From Bacteroidaceae bacterium (GTDB lineage Bacteria; Bacteroidota; Bacteroidia; Bacteroidales; Bacteroidaceae), in contig CABIVS010000007.1 in assembly GCA_902362375.1 (NCBI GenBank), positions 62,001-126,000 of the forward strand: 64,000 bases of DNA. Reading direction: 5' to 3'. Positions 25,937-35,802 of this stretch are shown one piece after another. Made by a program: the position numbers and the translations under genes. Position 1 is the first letter of the stretch, and each line of letters opens with the position of its first letter. The notes under the pieces were generated by a model. That model was not told the origin of the DNA and searched no databases. It saw only the letters and a program-made list of their open reading frames with translations.

Positions 25937-27841
25937 ATGAAGAATGAACCGATATATAACTTGCTAAACACTATCAATTATCCTGAAGACCTGCGAAAAC
26001 TAGACGTGGAGCAACTGCCGGAGGTATGTAGTGAACTAAGGCAAGACATTATTAAAGAACTCTGCTGCAACCCGGGGCATTTCGCTGCCAGTCTGGGAAC
26101 AGTGGAACTGACCGTAGCTTTACACTACGTCTACAATACACCTTATGACCGTATTGTATGGGACGTGGGACATCAGGCATACGGCCACAAAATACTGACA
26201 GGACGCCGTGAAGCCTTTTCTACGAACAGGAAACTCGGAGGAATCCGCCCTTTCCCGTCTCCGGAAGAAAGCGAATATGATACTTTCACGTGCGGACATG
26301 CTTCCAATTCTATTTCTGCAGCTCTCGGTATGGCTGTCGCAGCCGCCAGAAAAGGAGATGCCAAACGCCATGTAGTAGCCATCATAGGCGACGGTTCCAT
26401 GAGTGGCGGACTGGCTTTCGAAGGACTGAACAATGCATCCGCCACGTCGAACAACCTGCTCATTATCCTGAATGACAATGACATGGCTATTGACCGTAGT
26501 GTAGGAGGCATGAAGCAGTATCTCTTTAACCTGACAACTTCCAACCGCTATAATCAGCTACGTTTCAAGCTCTCGCGCATGCTGTTCAAGCTCGGCATCC
26601 TAAACGAAGAACGTCGCAAAGCGCTCATACGTTTCGGGAACAGCCTGAAATCAATGGCTGCACAGCAACAGAATATTTTCGAAGGGATGAATATCCGTTA
26701 CTTCGGTCCGATAGACGGACACGACGTAAAGAATCTGGCAAGAGTATTGCGCGACATCAAAGATATGCAAGGACCTAAAATCCTGCATCTGCATACTATC
26801 AAAGGAAAAGGATTCGGACCGGCAGAGAAGCACGCTACCGAATGGCATGCTCCCGGCAAGTTCGATCCCGTTACCGGCGAACGTTTCATTGCCAACACAG
26901 AAGGAATGCCTCCGCTTTTCCAGGATGTATTCGGAAATACATTGGTAGAGCTTGCCGAAGCCAATCCGAAGATTGTCGGTGTTACTCCTGCCATGCCTAG
27001 CGGCTGTTCAATGAACATACTGATGGAGAAAATGCCCAAACGCGCGTTTGATGTAGGCATTGCCGAAGGACATGCGGTTACTTTCTCCGGTGGAATGGCA
27101 AAAGACGGATTGCAACCATTCTGCAATATCTATTCTTCTTTTATGCAACGGGCGCATGATAATATCATTCATGACGTAGCGATTCAGAATCTCCCTGTTG
27201 TTTTGTGCCTCGACCGCGCCGGCTTGGTTGGCGAAGACGGTCCCACTCATCACGGAGCTTTTGATATGGCATGTTTGCGTCCGATCCCCAATCTGACGAT
27301 CAGTTCGCCCATGGATGAACATGAATTACGTCGCCTGATGTATACGGCACAATTGCCGGACAAGGGTCCGTTCGTGATCCGTTATCCTCGCGGACGCGGT
27401 GTATTAGTGGATTGGAAGTGTCCGCTGGAAGAGATTCCGGTGGGAAAAGGACGAAAACTGAAAGAAGGTAACGACCTTGCGGTTATCACTATCGGACCGA
27501 TAGGAAACATAGCCACCCGTGCCATCACCCGGGCAGAAGCTGATTTCGGTCTGTCTATCGCCCATTACGATTTGCGTTTCCTAAAACCACTGGACGAAGA
27601 GCTGTTACATGAGGTAGGACGTAAATTTCAAAGTGTCCTGACTATCGAAGACGGGATTATCAAAGGCGGGATGGGTAGTGCTATTCTTGAATTTATGGCA
27701 GACAACGAATACAAACCAACCGTGAAGCGTATCGGTATCCCTAATATATTTGTAGAGCATGGTTCAGTAGCCGAACTGTATCAACTGTGCGGCATGGATG
27801 AAGAAGGGATTCTGACTAAAATAAAAGAATTTATCAATTGA
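25937..27841 (+). CDS. dxs: 1-deoxy-D-xylulose-5-phosphate synthase
   Basis: 634 residues from ATG 25937 ([22 protein letters not shown]). The frame is open from 25724, but the promoter at 25910 and family length (about 620-640) support this start. DXS joins pyruvate and glyceraldehyde 3-phosphate with thiamine diphosphate in the first step of the MEP isoprenoid pathway. Visible signatures are [16 protein letters not shown], the TPP/metal motif [18 protein letters not shown]...ILNDNDMAI, the pyrimidine-domain region [18 protein letters not shown] and [18 protein letters not shown]. All three transketolase-like domains are complete. The stop is one base before trkA, so the two are co-transcribed. 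Confidence 0.96.
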   Translation: MKNEPIYNLLNTINYPEDLRKLDVEQLPEVCSELRQDIIKELCCNPGHFAASLGTVELTVALHYVYNTPYDRIVWDVGHQAYGHKILTGRREAFSTNRKLGGIRPFPSPEESEYDTFTCGHASNSISAALGMAVAAARKGDAKRHVVAIIGDGSMSGGLAFEGLNNASATSNNLLIILNDNDMAIDRSVGGMKQYLFNLTTSNRYNQLRFKLSRMLFKLGILNEERRKALIRFGNSLKSMAAQQQNIFEGMNIRYFGPIDGHDVKNLARVLRDIKDMQGPKILHLHTIKGKGFGPAEKHATEWHAPGKFDPVTGERFIANTEGMPPLFQDVFGNTLVELAEANPKIVGVTPAMPSGCSMNILMEKMPKRAFDVGIAEGHAVTFSGGMAKDGLQPFCNIYSSFMQRAHDNIIHDVAIQNLPVVLCLDRAGLVGEDGPTHHGAFDMACLRPIPNLTISSPMDEHELRRLMYTAQLPDKGPFVIRYPRGRGVLVDWKCPLEEIPVGKGRKLKEGNDLAVITIGPIGNIATRAITRAEADFGLSIAHYDLRFLKPLDEELLHEVGRKFQSVLTIEDGIIKGGMGSAILEFMADNEYKPTVKRIGIPNIFVEHGSVAELYQLCGMDEEGILTKIKEFIN

Positions 27842-27842
27842 C

Positions 27843-29183
27843 ATGAAGATTATTATTGCCGGTGCCGGCAACGTAGGCACCCATTTGGCCAAACTGTTAT
27901 CGCGCGAGAAGCAAGATATCATCTTGATGGATGATGACGAAGAGAAACTAAGTGCTCTTAGTGCCAATTTTGACTTGCTGACTGTTGCCGCTTCTCCTTC
28001 TTCCATCTCCGGATTGAAAGAAGTGGGCGTCAAAGAAGCCGACCTGTTTATCGCAGTCACACCGGACGAAAGCCGTAACATGACTGCCTGTATGTTGGCT
28101 ACCAATCTGGGAGCTAAAAAGACAGTGGCACGTATCGACAATTATGAATATCTTCTGCCCAAAAATAAAGAGTTTTTCCAGAAGCTGGGAGTAGATTCTC
28201 TGATTTACCCGGAAATGCTGGCTGCCAAAGAAATCGTATCTTCGATGCGTATGAGCTGGGTACGCCAATGGTGGGAGTTCTGTGGAGGTTCTCTGGTTCT
28301 GATTGGTACGAAGATGCGCGAAAAGGCTGAAATCCTGAATATACCGCTACATCAGCTAGGCGGTCCTAATATACCTTATCACGTAGTAGCCATCAAACGC
28401 GGAACGGAGACGATTATTCCCCGTGGAGACGATGTCGTTAAATTGCATGATATTGTTTATTTCACCACTACCCGCAAGTATATTCCTTATATTCGTAAGA
28501 TAGCCGGCAAGGAAGATTATGCCGACGTACGCAATGTGATGATTATGGGAGGAAGCCGCATCGCAGTCCGTACCGCACAATATGTGCCGGACTATATGCA
28601 GGTGAAAATAGTAGATAATGACCTGAACCGTTGTAACCGCCTGACAGAGTTACTGGATGATAAGACAATGATTATCAACGGAGATGGTCGCGACATGGAT
28701 TTGCTCATCGAAGAGGGACTAAAGAATACCGAAGCATTTGTAGCTCTGACCGGTAACTCGGAAACAAATATTCTAGCCTGTCTCGCCGCTAAACGTATGG
28801 GAGTGGAAAAAACGGTGGCAGAAGTAGAGAATATCGACTATATCGGTATGGCGGAAAGTCTTGACATCGGTACTGTTATCAATAAAAAAATGATTGCTGC
28901 CAGCCATATCTACCAAATGATGTTGGATGCCGACGTGTCTAATGTGAAATGTCTTACTTTTGCCAATGCGGACGTTGCTGAATTCACTGTACCGGAAGGT
29001 GCTAAAATCACCAAACACCTGATTAAAGACCTGGGACTCCCGAAGGGTACTACCATCGGAGGAATGATCCGCAACGGAGAAGGTATCTTGGTGACGGGTG
29101 ATACACAAATCCGTCCCGGCGACCATGTAGTCGTATTCTGTTTGAGTATGATGATTAAAAAGATTGAGAAGTTCTTTAATTAA
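27843..29183 (+). CDS. trkA: Trk potassium uptake regulator TrkA
   Basis: 446 residues, the usual TrkA length. It has two RCK-N nucleotide-binding halves: KIIIAGAGNVGTHLAKLLS at residue 2 (GxGxxG with downstream acidic MDDD) and VMIMGGSRIAVRTAQYVPDY near 230. Each is followed by an RCK-C ligand-binding domain (SLVLIGTKMREKAEILNIPL; EFTVPEGAKITKHLIKDLGL). TrkA is the cytosolic gating ring of the Trk potassium channel and binds NAD(H) or ATP. It starts one base after the dxs stop and is followed by trkH after a repeat-filled 99-base gap. Confidence 0.95.
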   Translation: MKIIIAGAGNVGTHLAKLLSREKQDIILMDDDEEKLSALSANFDLLTVAASPSSISGLKEVGVKEADLFIAVTPDESRNMTACMLATNLGAKKTVARIDNYEYLLPKNKEFFQKLGVDSLIYPEMLAAKEIVSSMRMSWVRQWWEFCGGSLVLIGTKMREKAEILNIPLHQLGGPNIPYHVVAIKRGTETIIPRGDDVVKLHDIVYFTTTRKYIPYIRKIAGKEDYADVRNVMIMGGSRIAVRTAQYVPDYMQVKIVDNDLNRCNRLTELLDDKTMIINGDGRDMDLLIEEGLKNTEAFVALTGNSETNILACLAAKRMGVEKTVAEVENIDYIGMAESLDIGTVINKKMIAASHIYQMMLDADVSNVKCLTFANADVAEFTVPEGAKITKHLIKDLGLPKGTTIGGMIRNGEGILVTGDTQIRPGDHVVVFCLSMMIKKIEKFFN

Positions 29184-29277
29184 GTATTAAGTATCAGGTA
29201 TTAAATATTAACCGTAGCAACCCATTTTCACCGACTAATACTTAATACCTGATACTTAATACCTGATACTTAATACT
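29183..29277. repeat. Inverted and tandem repeat between trkA and trkH
   Basis: A 22-base arm at 29183-29204 is perfectly complementary to 29256-29277. The right side also holds two and a half copies of a 14-base tandem unit (TACTTAATACCTGA). The left arm begins at the last base of the trkA stop codon and the right side ends 5 bases before the trkH start. It resembles the short tandem repeats found between Bacteroides genes and may limit or stabilise the transcript. Confidence 0.75.
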
Positions 29278-29282
29278 AGTTT

Positions 29283-30734
29283 ATGATTAATTCAAAGATG
29301 ATATTCCGGATTCTGGGCTTTCTGCTTCTGATAGAAACAGCGATGCTGTTATGTTGTGGAGCGGTCTCTCTTTTTTATAAAGAGAATGACTTGCAGAGTT
29401 TCCTGATTTCATCTGCTGTCACAGCCTGTATCGGCGTTCTGTTGCTTGCCGTCGGGAAAGACGCAGTGAAATCCTTGAATCGCCGCGATGGATATGTCAT
29501 CGTCAGCGCAGCATGGGTTACCTTTTCCCTTTTCGGAATGTTACCTTATTATATAGGAGGATATATTCCCAATGTTACAGATGCTTTTTTTGAAACGATG
29601 TCCGGATTTAGCAGTACGGGGGCCACTATTCTGAATAATATTGAGTCAATGCCCCACGGAATACTTTTCTGGCGGGCTATGACGCAATGGATAGGTGGTT
29701 TGGGTATTGTATTCTTCACCATTGCCGTTCTGCCGATTTTCGGTGTGGGCGGAATTCAGGTATTCGCAGCAGAAGCCAGTGGACCTACTCATGACAAAGT
29801 GCATCCCCGCATTGGCATCACCGCTAAATGGATTTGGGGTATTTATGCCGGAATGACGGGAACACTGATTATTTTATTAATAGGTGGTGGCATGAGTATA
29901 TTCGATAGTATATGTCATGCTTTTGCAACGACCAGTACCGGTGGGTTCTCTACCAAACAGGCCAGCATTGAATATTACCATTCACCTTACATAGACTATG
30001 TAATTTCCATTTTCATGTTCCTTTCAGGAATTAACTTCACATTGCTACTGTTGATGTTTAATGGGAAAATTAAGAAGTTCCTACATGATGCGGAACTGAA
30101 GTTCTACTTTATTTGTGTTTCATTCTTCACTCTATTCATTGCTGTCTGGCTCCATCAGACTTCTTCTATGGGAGTAGAGGAGGCATTCCGGAAATCGCTT
30201 TTCCAAGTGATTTCATTGCAAACTTCTACGGGATTCGTCACAGCTGACTATATGCTTTGGCCTTCCATCCTTTGGGGCTGCCTCGTCATTGTGATGATTA
30301 TCGGAGCTTGTGCCGGCAGTACAACAGGGGGGATCAAGTGTATTCGTATGGTTATTCTGTTTCAAGTAGTGAAAAATGAATTCAAACATATTCTTCACCC
30401 TAACGCCATACTTCCGGTGCGGGTAAATAAGCAAGTTATTTCCCCTTCCATCCAGTCTACTGTATTGGCTTTCACCTTTTTGTATGTAGTTATTGTTATC
30501 ATCAGTGTTCTTGTCATGATGGGCTTAGGAGTCGGTTTCTTGGAATCAATAGGAACAATAATCTCAAGCATAGGCAATATGGGACCAGGCCTCGGCACAT
30601 GTGGCCCGGCTTTCTCGTGGAGTGCATTGCCCGATGCTGCCAAATGGCTGCTTTCTTTCTTAATGCTCTTGGGACGCTTGGAATTATTTACTGTATTATT
30701 GCTTTTCACTTCCGACTTCTGGAAGAAGAATTAA
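29283..30734 (+). CDS. trkH: Trk potassium transporter membrane subunit TrkH
   Basis: 483 residues with four repeated membrane-pore-membrane units. The selectivity-filter glycines are visible in each pore loop: MSGFSSTGATI, FATTSTGGFST, SLQTSTGFVTA and ISSIGNMGPGLG. WRAMTQWIGGLGIVFF and IGACAGSTTGGIKCIRM are typical of TrkH. It forms the potassium pathway across the inner membrane and works with TrkA from the gene upstream. The length matches E. coli TrkH (483). It is the last gene of the dxs-trkA-trkH unit and is followed by a hairpin before the convergent carbohydrate locus. Confidence 0.96.
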   Translation: MINSKMIFRILGFLLLIETAMLLCCGAVSLFYKENDLQSFLISSAVTACIGVLLLAVGKDAVKSLNRRDGYVIVSAAWVTFSLFGMLPYYIGGYIPNVTDAFFETMSGFSSTGATILNNIESMPHGILFWRAMTQWIGGLGIVFFTIAVLPIFGVGGIQVFAAEASGPTHDKVHPRIGITAKWIWGIYAGMTGTLIILLIGGGMSIFDSICHAFATTSTGGFSTKQASIEYYHSPYIDYVISIFMFLSGINFTLLLLMFNGKIKKFLHDAELKFYFICVSFFTLFIAVWLHQTSSMGVEEAFRKSLFQVISLQTSTGFVTADYMLWPSILWGCLVIVMIIGACAGSTTGGIKCIRMVILFQVVKNEFKHILHPNAILPVRVNKQVISPSIQSTVLAFTFLYVVIVIISVLVMMGLGVGFLESIGTIISSIGNMGPGLGTCGPAFSWSALPDAAKWLLSFLMLLGRLELFTVLLLFTSDFWKKN

Positions 30735-30764
30735 AAACTCAAATTCTCAACAATACTTATCCCT

Positions 30765-30826
30765 ATGAGAAAAAATACTCATACCTATGAGAATATATTT
30801 CCATTGGTATGAGTATTTTTTCTCAT
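30765..30826. repeat. Perfect 21-base inverted repeat with TATGAGAA words between trkH and the carbohydrate locus
   Basis: The arms 30765-30785 and 30806-30826 are exact reverse complements around a 20-base spacer. The left arm starts inside TATGAGAA (30764-30771), and a second TATGAGAA is in the spacer (30786-30793). It lies between convergent genes ending at 30734 and 30867, so it may be a bidirectional terminator. It has no strong T-run, and the same octamer is clustered at 57.2-57.8 kb. Confidence 0.7.
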
Positions 30827-30866
30827 TACGATGAGTATTCTATCGTATTTCTACGTCATTATCGCA

Positions 30867-32249
30867 TCATATCTTTCTAAGTAAAATCTTTCTTACTACA
30901 GGTTTATTAACCTCATAAATCTTATTGATAAGAACTTCCATTTCCTGTTCACGAGCTTCACGGACAGGATCCAGCATCATCTTTGAATACATATCGCGAC
31001 GTCCTTTCAACCAGACATTCTTATCCACGTTTTCATCCATTATCTCAATTGCTTTTCTATCATTAGCGAACAACAATCCCTGCTGCTGGAAAAAGCCAAA
31101 TTGACACCATGCATACTCTCTGAATGTTCTTTCAATCTCCCAACGATATTCATTCAGGTGCATCACTGTCAATGCCTGTTGATATTGAGGAGTTTTGGAT
31201 TCGGCAGCTAGATTAATGCCTTTTGCCAAGTCGTCTCCACTCCATATTCCAATTTCTTCCTCATCAATCAACAATTTATAATCACCTTTCAGACCTGTTA
31301 CTTTCAGAACCTCACGATTCATTTCATCCATAAAAGGAATGACTTTCGTAGCTTCTGCCTGACCTTTTTTTTGTCCCCATCCACGGGCAATCGTATCCAA
31401 AGGATAAGGAAGAGCTTCTGCCAGATAGTCAAAGCTCAAATCTTTCCCGTTCTTCTTGATATTTGAGACTGTACAATTCTCTACTTTAACTGCCTGTTTC
31501 TTATTAGCATTTATCTCCATTTCTGCTACTTCTTTACCCACAAATCCTTGTGCTTTCAGGAAAAGGTAAGCCATCACCATGTGTCCGTCATTATCCGGAT
31601 GAATACGGTCGCTGCCACAAAGAGTAAATGCCGGATCTTTCTGTTGGTTTTGTTGATTCAAAGCAACCATAGGAGCATTCAAATCCGTAAATTCCCAATT
31701 GTTCTTAGCTGCAGATTCTTTCTGGTATTCAACGATACGTTTGATAGTTTCGTTCTTTGTTTTGAACGGTACATTCTCTTTCAATTGCACGGTTTCATCA
31801 TAAGGGGAAGTTCCGACCATCACAATACGGGTATCAGGAAGATCTTTGAAACGCTTCTCCATTTGCTGATAGTTCTTGATACTTTCCTGATATTTCTGTT
31901 CACCGAATTCTTTTGGATTATCCCCGTTATATTCAAAATATCCGGAGTCATTCATACCAAAAGTAACCATCAATACAGAGGGTTTCATTGGGAAAATATC
32001 TCCATCCAAGCGTTTGTTCATATCGTATGCCGTATCTCCGCCAATACCACCGTTCAATATGCGGAGAGGCATATTCGGAAAACGAGTCATATAATACAAC
32101 CAGATATACGAATGGTAATGACCGCCATCCGTGATACTGTTTCCTAAAAATACTGCTCTTTCACCCTCTTTAAAAGGTTTCACAGTTTGAGCAAAGGCAG
32201 TAGTATATGTCATACAAACTGCCGCAATCAATACAAAAATCTTTTTCAT
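30867..32249 (-). CDS. Secreted SGNH/GDSL hydrolase, paralogue 1 of 3 in this locus
   Basis: 460 residues with a type I signal peptide (ending TTAFAQ). SGNH blocks are clear: FLGNSITDGGHYHSYIWLYYM (Ser38), the Gly block GGIGGDTAYDMNKRL, the Asn block VTFGMNDSGYFEY and the Asp/His block CGSDRIHPDNDGHMVMAYLF. This fold includes carbohydrate deacetylases and other acyl esterases. The C-terminal half (about 240-460) is a shared extension of unknown role, with TPQYQQALTVMHLNEYRWEIERTFREYAW. It is last in the leftward locus, next to GH130, and is closely related to the genes at 41696 and 60511. Likely job: removing an acyl group from the target glycan in the periplasm. The substrate is not determinable here. 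Confidence 0.85.
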   Translation of the reverse strand: MKKIFVLIAAVCMTYTTAFAQTVKPFKEGERAVFLGNSITDGGHYHSYIWLYYMTRFPNMPLRILNGGIGGDTAYDMNKRLDGDIFPMKPSVLMVTFGMNDSGYFEYNGDNPKEFGEQKYQESIKNYQQMEKRFKDLPDTRIVMVGTSPYDETVQLKENVPFKTKNETIKRIVEYQKESAAKNNWEFTDLNAPMVALNQQNQQKDPAFTLCGSDRIHPDNDGHMVMAYLFLKAQGFVGKEVAEMEINANKKQAVKVENCTVSNIKKNGKDLSFDYLAEALPYPLDTIARGWGQKKGQAEATKVIPFMDEMNREVLKVTGLKGDYKLLIDEEEIGIWSGDDLAKGINLAAESKTPQYQQALTVMHLNEYRWEIERTFREYAWCQFGFFQQQGLLFANDRKAIEIMDENVDKNVWLKGRRDMYSKMMLDPVREAREQEMEVLINKIYEVNKPVVRKILLRKI

Positions 32250-32317
32250 GTCTTAATATTTTTTACAAATACAAATGCCAAACAGAAAGATTATGATCTT
32301 CTTCATGAACATTTTCT

Positions 32318-33451
32318 TTATTTTTTGAGAGAATCGTATACAGCAACTGCCACGCGAGAATCAGCACAGCCATAATAGAGGAACCACTTCTGGTTGTGGA
32401 ATACAAGTCCCTCGATAAATACAGTTCCGGCAGGATATTGTCCGCTTTTCTCAAAGTCTGATTCGGGAGTATAGAACGGTTTATCCAGACGATCGATTAG
32501 TTTGGTAGGGTCTTTACTATCAAACAGGGCTTGTCCGGCACAATAGGAATTCGCTGTATAAAGCGTATCCCCCTCTGCACCCGATTTGTTTTTACCGTTA
32601 TAAAACAACAGGATTCCTTTATCTGTCAGGATAGCAGGAGGACCACATTCGGTCAGGTCACTGTCGAATTTACCCGGACGGGGTATCATGACTTTCAGGA
32701 ATTCGCCGTTTTCATCCAACATTGGTTCCCAGTTGACGAGGTCTGTGGAGGTAGCTACATTGACAAACTTTTCTCCCCAATACATCCAGTATTTCCCATC
32801 TATTTGGGCGATCACTTGTTTGCCGTCAACTAATTTAGTCAGGATAGAGGCAGACTTTGAGAATTCATCCAGAAATCTTCCATTATAGGCTTTGGCAAAA
32901 GCAGGTCCGTGTTTTTCCCAAGTTTGGAGGTCACGTGAGGTGGCCACTGCCAAACGTGCCTGTTTACGGTTCCATTGTGTGTAATGCATTACATAAAGTC
33001 CGTCTTCTGTTACGGCAATGCGCGGGTCTTCGCAACCACCCGGATTCTCGAGTTCTTTCTGGCTATCGTCTGCCGGATAAAATACGGGAACAGTCATTCG
33101 TTGGAAATTTATTCCGTCGTCGGAAGAAGCGTATCCTAAACGGGAAGTACGTGAACCAATACCGGTTGCCGAATTATCTTCAGCCCGATAGAGCACTACT
33201 ACTTTTCCATCATAAACGGTGGCAGCCGGATTGAATGTATCGCTCGCCTCCCATGCCACTGAATCCTGCCTCATCGGACAATAGAAAATAGTAGTAGTAT
33301 CAGGTGAGATAATTGGATTAACGCCTTCCGGACGCTGGAAGTCCGCCCACGCCCAATCCGGAAATTCGGATGTTTGTTTCTTCTCGCCGCATGAAGTAAC
33401 GAATGCGGCAGCCATCAGTAGATAAGCTATGTTCTGTAGTTTTCTTTTCAT
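32318..33451 (-). CDS. GH130-family lipoprotein (beta-mannoside hydrolase or phosphorylase)
   Basis: 377 residues with a lipoprotein signal (lipobox VTSC, Cys21). The five-bladed propeller of GH130 is recognisable from VVVLYRAEDNSATG, the core motif NPGGCEDPRIAVTEDGLYVMHYT and a C-terminal FLYYGCADSRVAVAVYD. GH130 enzymes cleave beta-mannosides (beta-1,4-Man-GlcNAc, beta-1,4-Man-Glc or beta-1,2-Man), some by phosphorolysis and some by hydrolysis. A membrane-anchored, exported protein favours a hydrolase, because phosphorolysis is mostly intracellular; this is inference. It follows two GH92 alpha-mannosidases in the same direction, which suggests a mannose-containing glycan whose beta-linked core is cut last. 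Confidence 0.85.
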   Translation of the reverse strand: MKRKLQNIAYLLMAAAFVTSCGEKKQTSEFPDWAWADFQRPEGVNPIISPDTTTIFYCPMRQDSVAWEASDTFNPAATVYDGKVVVLYRAEDNSATGIGSRTSRLGYASSDDGINFQRMTVPVFYPADDSQKELENPGGCEDPRIAVTEDGLYVMHYTQWNRKQARLAVATSRDLQTWEKHGPAFAKAYNGRFLDEFSKSASILTKLVDGKQVIAQIDGKYWMYWGEKFVNVATSTDLVNWEPMLDENGEFLKVMIPRPGKFDSDLTECGPPAILTDKGILLFYNGKNKSGAEGDTLYTANSYCAGQALFDSKDPTKLIDRLDKPFYTPESDFEKSGQYPAGTVFIEGLVFHNQKWFLYYGCADSRVAVAVYDSLKK

Positions 33452-33500
33452 TCTTACGTTGTTTGATTAATATGTCTTCATAATTAGTTTTTATAATAAA

Positions 33501-33584
33501 ATAGGCACGGATTACACAGATTAACGCTGTTGCTTTACATACCCATCATTCTAAAAACCGTGAAATCCGTGTAATCCGTGCCTA
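33501..33584. repeat. Inverted repeat between the GH92 and GH130 genes
   Basis: The arms 33501-33521 and 33564-33584 (beginning TAGGCACGGATTACACAGAT) pair with one mismatch around 42 bases. It is a GGATTACACAGATTAA-type dispersed sequence, similar in wording to the left part of the repeat at 22.1 kb. It fills most of the 171-base gap between genes of one leftward unit and may reduce read-through or protect the mRNA. Confidence 0.7.
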
Positions 33585-33622
33585 ATCTTTTTGCAAAATT
33601 ATTACCAACCTGCTTTATTTCT

Positions 33623-35779
33623 TTAAGGGAAAGAGGGAGGCACCACTTTAGTTCCCCATTTTACATCGGGCTTGGCCGAGGTAGCAAAATCAATAGTCCC
33701 ACCATTATTAAGTTGATCCCAGTCTATCCATGTACTATCATACGGTTTGCCATTCAACTTCATGGATTTGATATAGATATTCTTTTCCGAACCGCCTTTT
33801 ATCACTATATCTCCTTTCTTCAGATGAACTTTCACCGATGAAAAGATTGGTGTATTTACAGTAAAGCCTCCTATTCCCGGTATTTCGGGATAAAGACCGA
33901 TACAGGCAAACACATACCAGGCACCCATCGTACCTAAATCATCATTACCCGGCAGACCGTCAATTTTACTTGAATACTGTTCATTCAATACACGGTTGAT
34001 AATTTCCTGTGCTTTGTAGGGAGTTCCCACCCAGTTGTATATCCAGGGAATATGGAAACTCGGTTCATTGCCGGAAGCAAACCAGGCATCATTGTAGCCG
34101 GCATCCAGACGGGTGAAGAATTCGTCCAAACGTTTCTCTGCCGCGGCTTTTCCACCGATTATTTCAATCAGACCGGCAATATCGTAAGGCACCATCCAGA
34201 AATAATTCTTATAGGTCGATTCACGGAAGTCTTCAGTCAGAGGTTTCCACGAGCCATCCGGATTGCGTGATTGCAGCCAACCGGTTTCCGGATTGTACAG
34301 ATTCTTCCATGAACGTGCAAAATGAAAATAACGCCAACTTGCAAATTCATCTCCTACAGCGTGCAATGCAAACTGTCCGATGGCAAAATCCGCAGAAGTA
34401 TATTCCAATTGAATGGAAGCATTATAATATCCTTTATCCAAATACTGTTTCAATCCCGGACGCGCCTCCACATTCTGCGACATTGCTCCCGGTTCTTCGG
34501 CTCCCTTTCTCATTATTTTGAAAATTGGCTTCGGATCATAATTACGGGCACCAAAAGCATAGGCATTAGAGATCAGGATAGGAGTCGGATCTCCTTGCAT
34601 CACTCCGGTTTCAATATTCGCCATTACCCAACGGGGATAAGCGCCGCCAGCTTCTTCAGCAAACAGTTGGTGAGAAATCACAATATCAGAAGCTACTTCG
34701 GGATCGAGCATCGACAATAATTGAATCTGTGTGCGATAGGTATCCCAGTTGCTGAAAGAGGTGTAGTGTTTAGAACGGGACTTATGCACCTTGAAATCAG
34801 CTCCCATATACTCTCCGTTCACATCACTGCATACATTCGGGTGAATGAACGAACGATACAAATGGGTATAAAATTGAGTGGTCCGGTCTGGATTAGTGCC
34901 CTCTACTTCGATCTTACCCAAGTAGTCATTCCATTTGGATTCTGCCTGGTTTTGAATCTGTAAGAAGTCCCATCCGGTATTCTCTGCTTTCAGATTCTCA
35001 CGTGCATTTTCTACGGAAACATAAGAAACACCAATCTTATACTGGATATTTTTCTTCTTGCTTACATCAAAAGTAAAGTAGACTCCGGAATATTCTCCCT
35101 CGGCAAAAGTGGTGTTCGGTTTCAGTTCATCTCTTTTCCAGGTTCCCGATTCCAAGGCATCGACATCAAATTCTGCAACGAAATAGACTTTATACGGTGT
35201 ACGCAGACCGCAGAAATTGCCACCCTCTGCATAACCTTCACACTTATTCGGTGCAGTGATTACAACGGCTGCCTGCTCGATCGGAGTGGCGGAGATACCT
35301 CCACCGATAATGACCGTACCATATTGTTGATCTGCCGGATATTCATAATTCGCCATACCGGTTCTTTCGGTCACAGTCAGTTTGGCTTTGATGTCTTCCT
35401 GCACCATTGCCTCATAATAACCGGCATGTCCTTTTTCTTCAGAGATATTGATACGATAGTTGAGAATGTTGTCCGGAGACATCTTCAGTTTGCCTTTTAC
35501 CGGAAAAGTAGGGAAGTTGCCCATGTGTTCGCAACCGCCGCCACTCAATTGGTTGATGACAAATCCGGAACGTTTGAAAAAGTAAGAAGGGGTGAACTGC
35601 ACCATTCCATAAGGATAGGTGGCTCCGGGATAAAGATATCCCGAAGTCAGACCAACGCCTTTTGTACCTATCAGTGTATTCACCTGACGGGCATAATTGC
35701 TCCCGGCATTCTGTGCCAGGAGGCTCCCCCACCCTCCAATCAATACCAATAATAAACCTGTTAAAACTTTATTTTTCAT
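33623..35779 (-). CDS. GH92 exo-alpha-mannosidase (first of two in order of position)
   Basis: 718 residues from ATG 35779 (MKNKVLTGLLLVLIGGWGSLLAQ, a signal peptide). The frame extends upstream into the previous gene, but those residues do not make a signal. GH92 enzymes are calcium-dependent, inverting exo-alpha-mannosidases. Family features are YARQVNTLIGTKGVGLTSGYLYPGATYPYGMVQFTP at the N-terminus, FSNWDTYRTQIQLLSMLDPEVASDI in mid-protein, GNEPSFHIPWIYNWVG and the catalytic-site segment GNDDLGTMGAWYVFACIGLYPEIPG. It starts 23 bases after the stop of a second GH92. Linkage preference cannot be read safely from sequence; two copies suggest two linkages. Confidence 0.93.
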   Translation of the reverse strand: MKNKVLTGLLLVLIGGWGSLLAQNAGSNYARQVNTLIGTKGVGLTSGYLYPGATYPYGMVQFTPSYFFKRSGFVINQLSGGGCEHMGNFPTFPVKGKLKMSPDNILNYRINISEEKGHAGYYEAMVQEDIKAKLTVTERTGMANYEYPADQQYGTVIIGGGISATPIEQAAVVITAPNKCEGYAEGGNFCGLRTPYKVYFVAEFDVDALESGTWKRDELKPNTTFAEGEYSGVYFTFDVSKKKNIQYKIGVSYVSVENARENLKAENTGWDFLQIQNQAESKWNDYLGKIEVEGTNPDRTTQFYTHLYRSFIHPNVCSDVNGEYMGADFKVHKSRSKHYTSFSNWDTYRTQIQLLSMLDPEVASDIVISHQLFAEEAGGAYPRWVMANIETGVMQGDPTPILISNAYAFGARNYDPKPIFKIMRKGAEEPGAMSQNVEARPGLKQYLDKGYYNASIQLEYTSADFAIGQFALHAVGDEFASWRYFHFARSWKNLYNPETGWLQSRNPDGSWKPLTEDFRESTYKNYFWMVPYDIAGLIEIIGGKAAAEKRLDEFFTRLDAGYNDAWFASGNEPSFHIPWIYNWVGTPYKAQEIINRVLNEQYSSKIDGLPGNDDLGTMGAWYVFACIGLYPEIPGIGGFTVNTPIFSSVKVHLKKGDIVIKGGSEKNIYIKSMKLNGKPYDSTWIDWDQLNNGGTIDFATSAKPDVKWGTKVVPPSFP

Positions 35780-35802
35780 ACTGTATTTCGTTGTTTCTTT
35801 TC

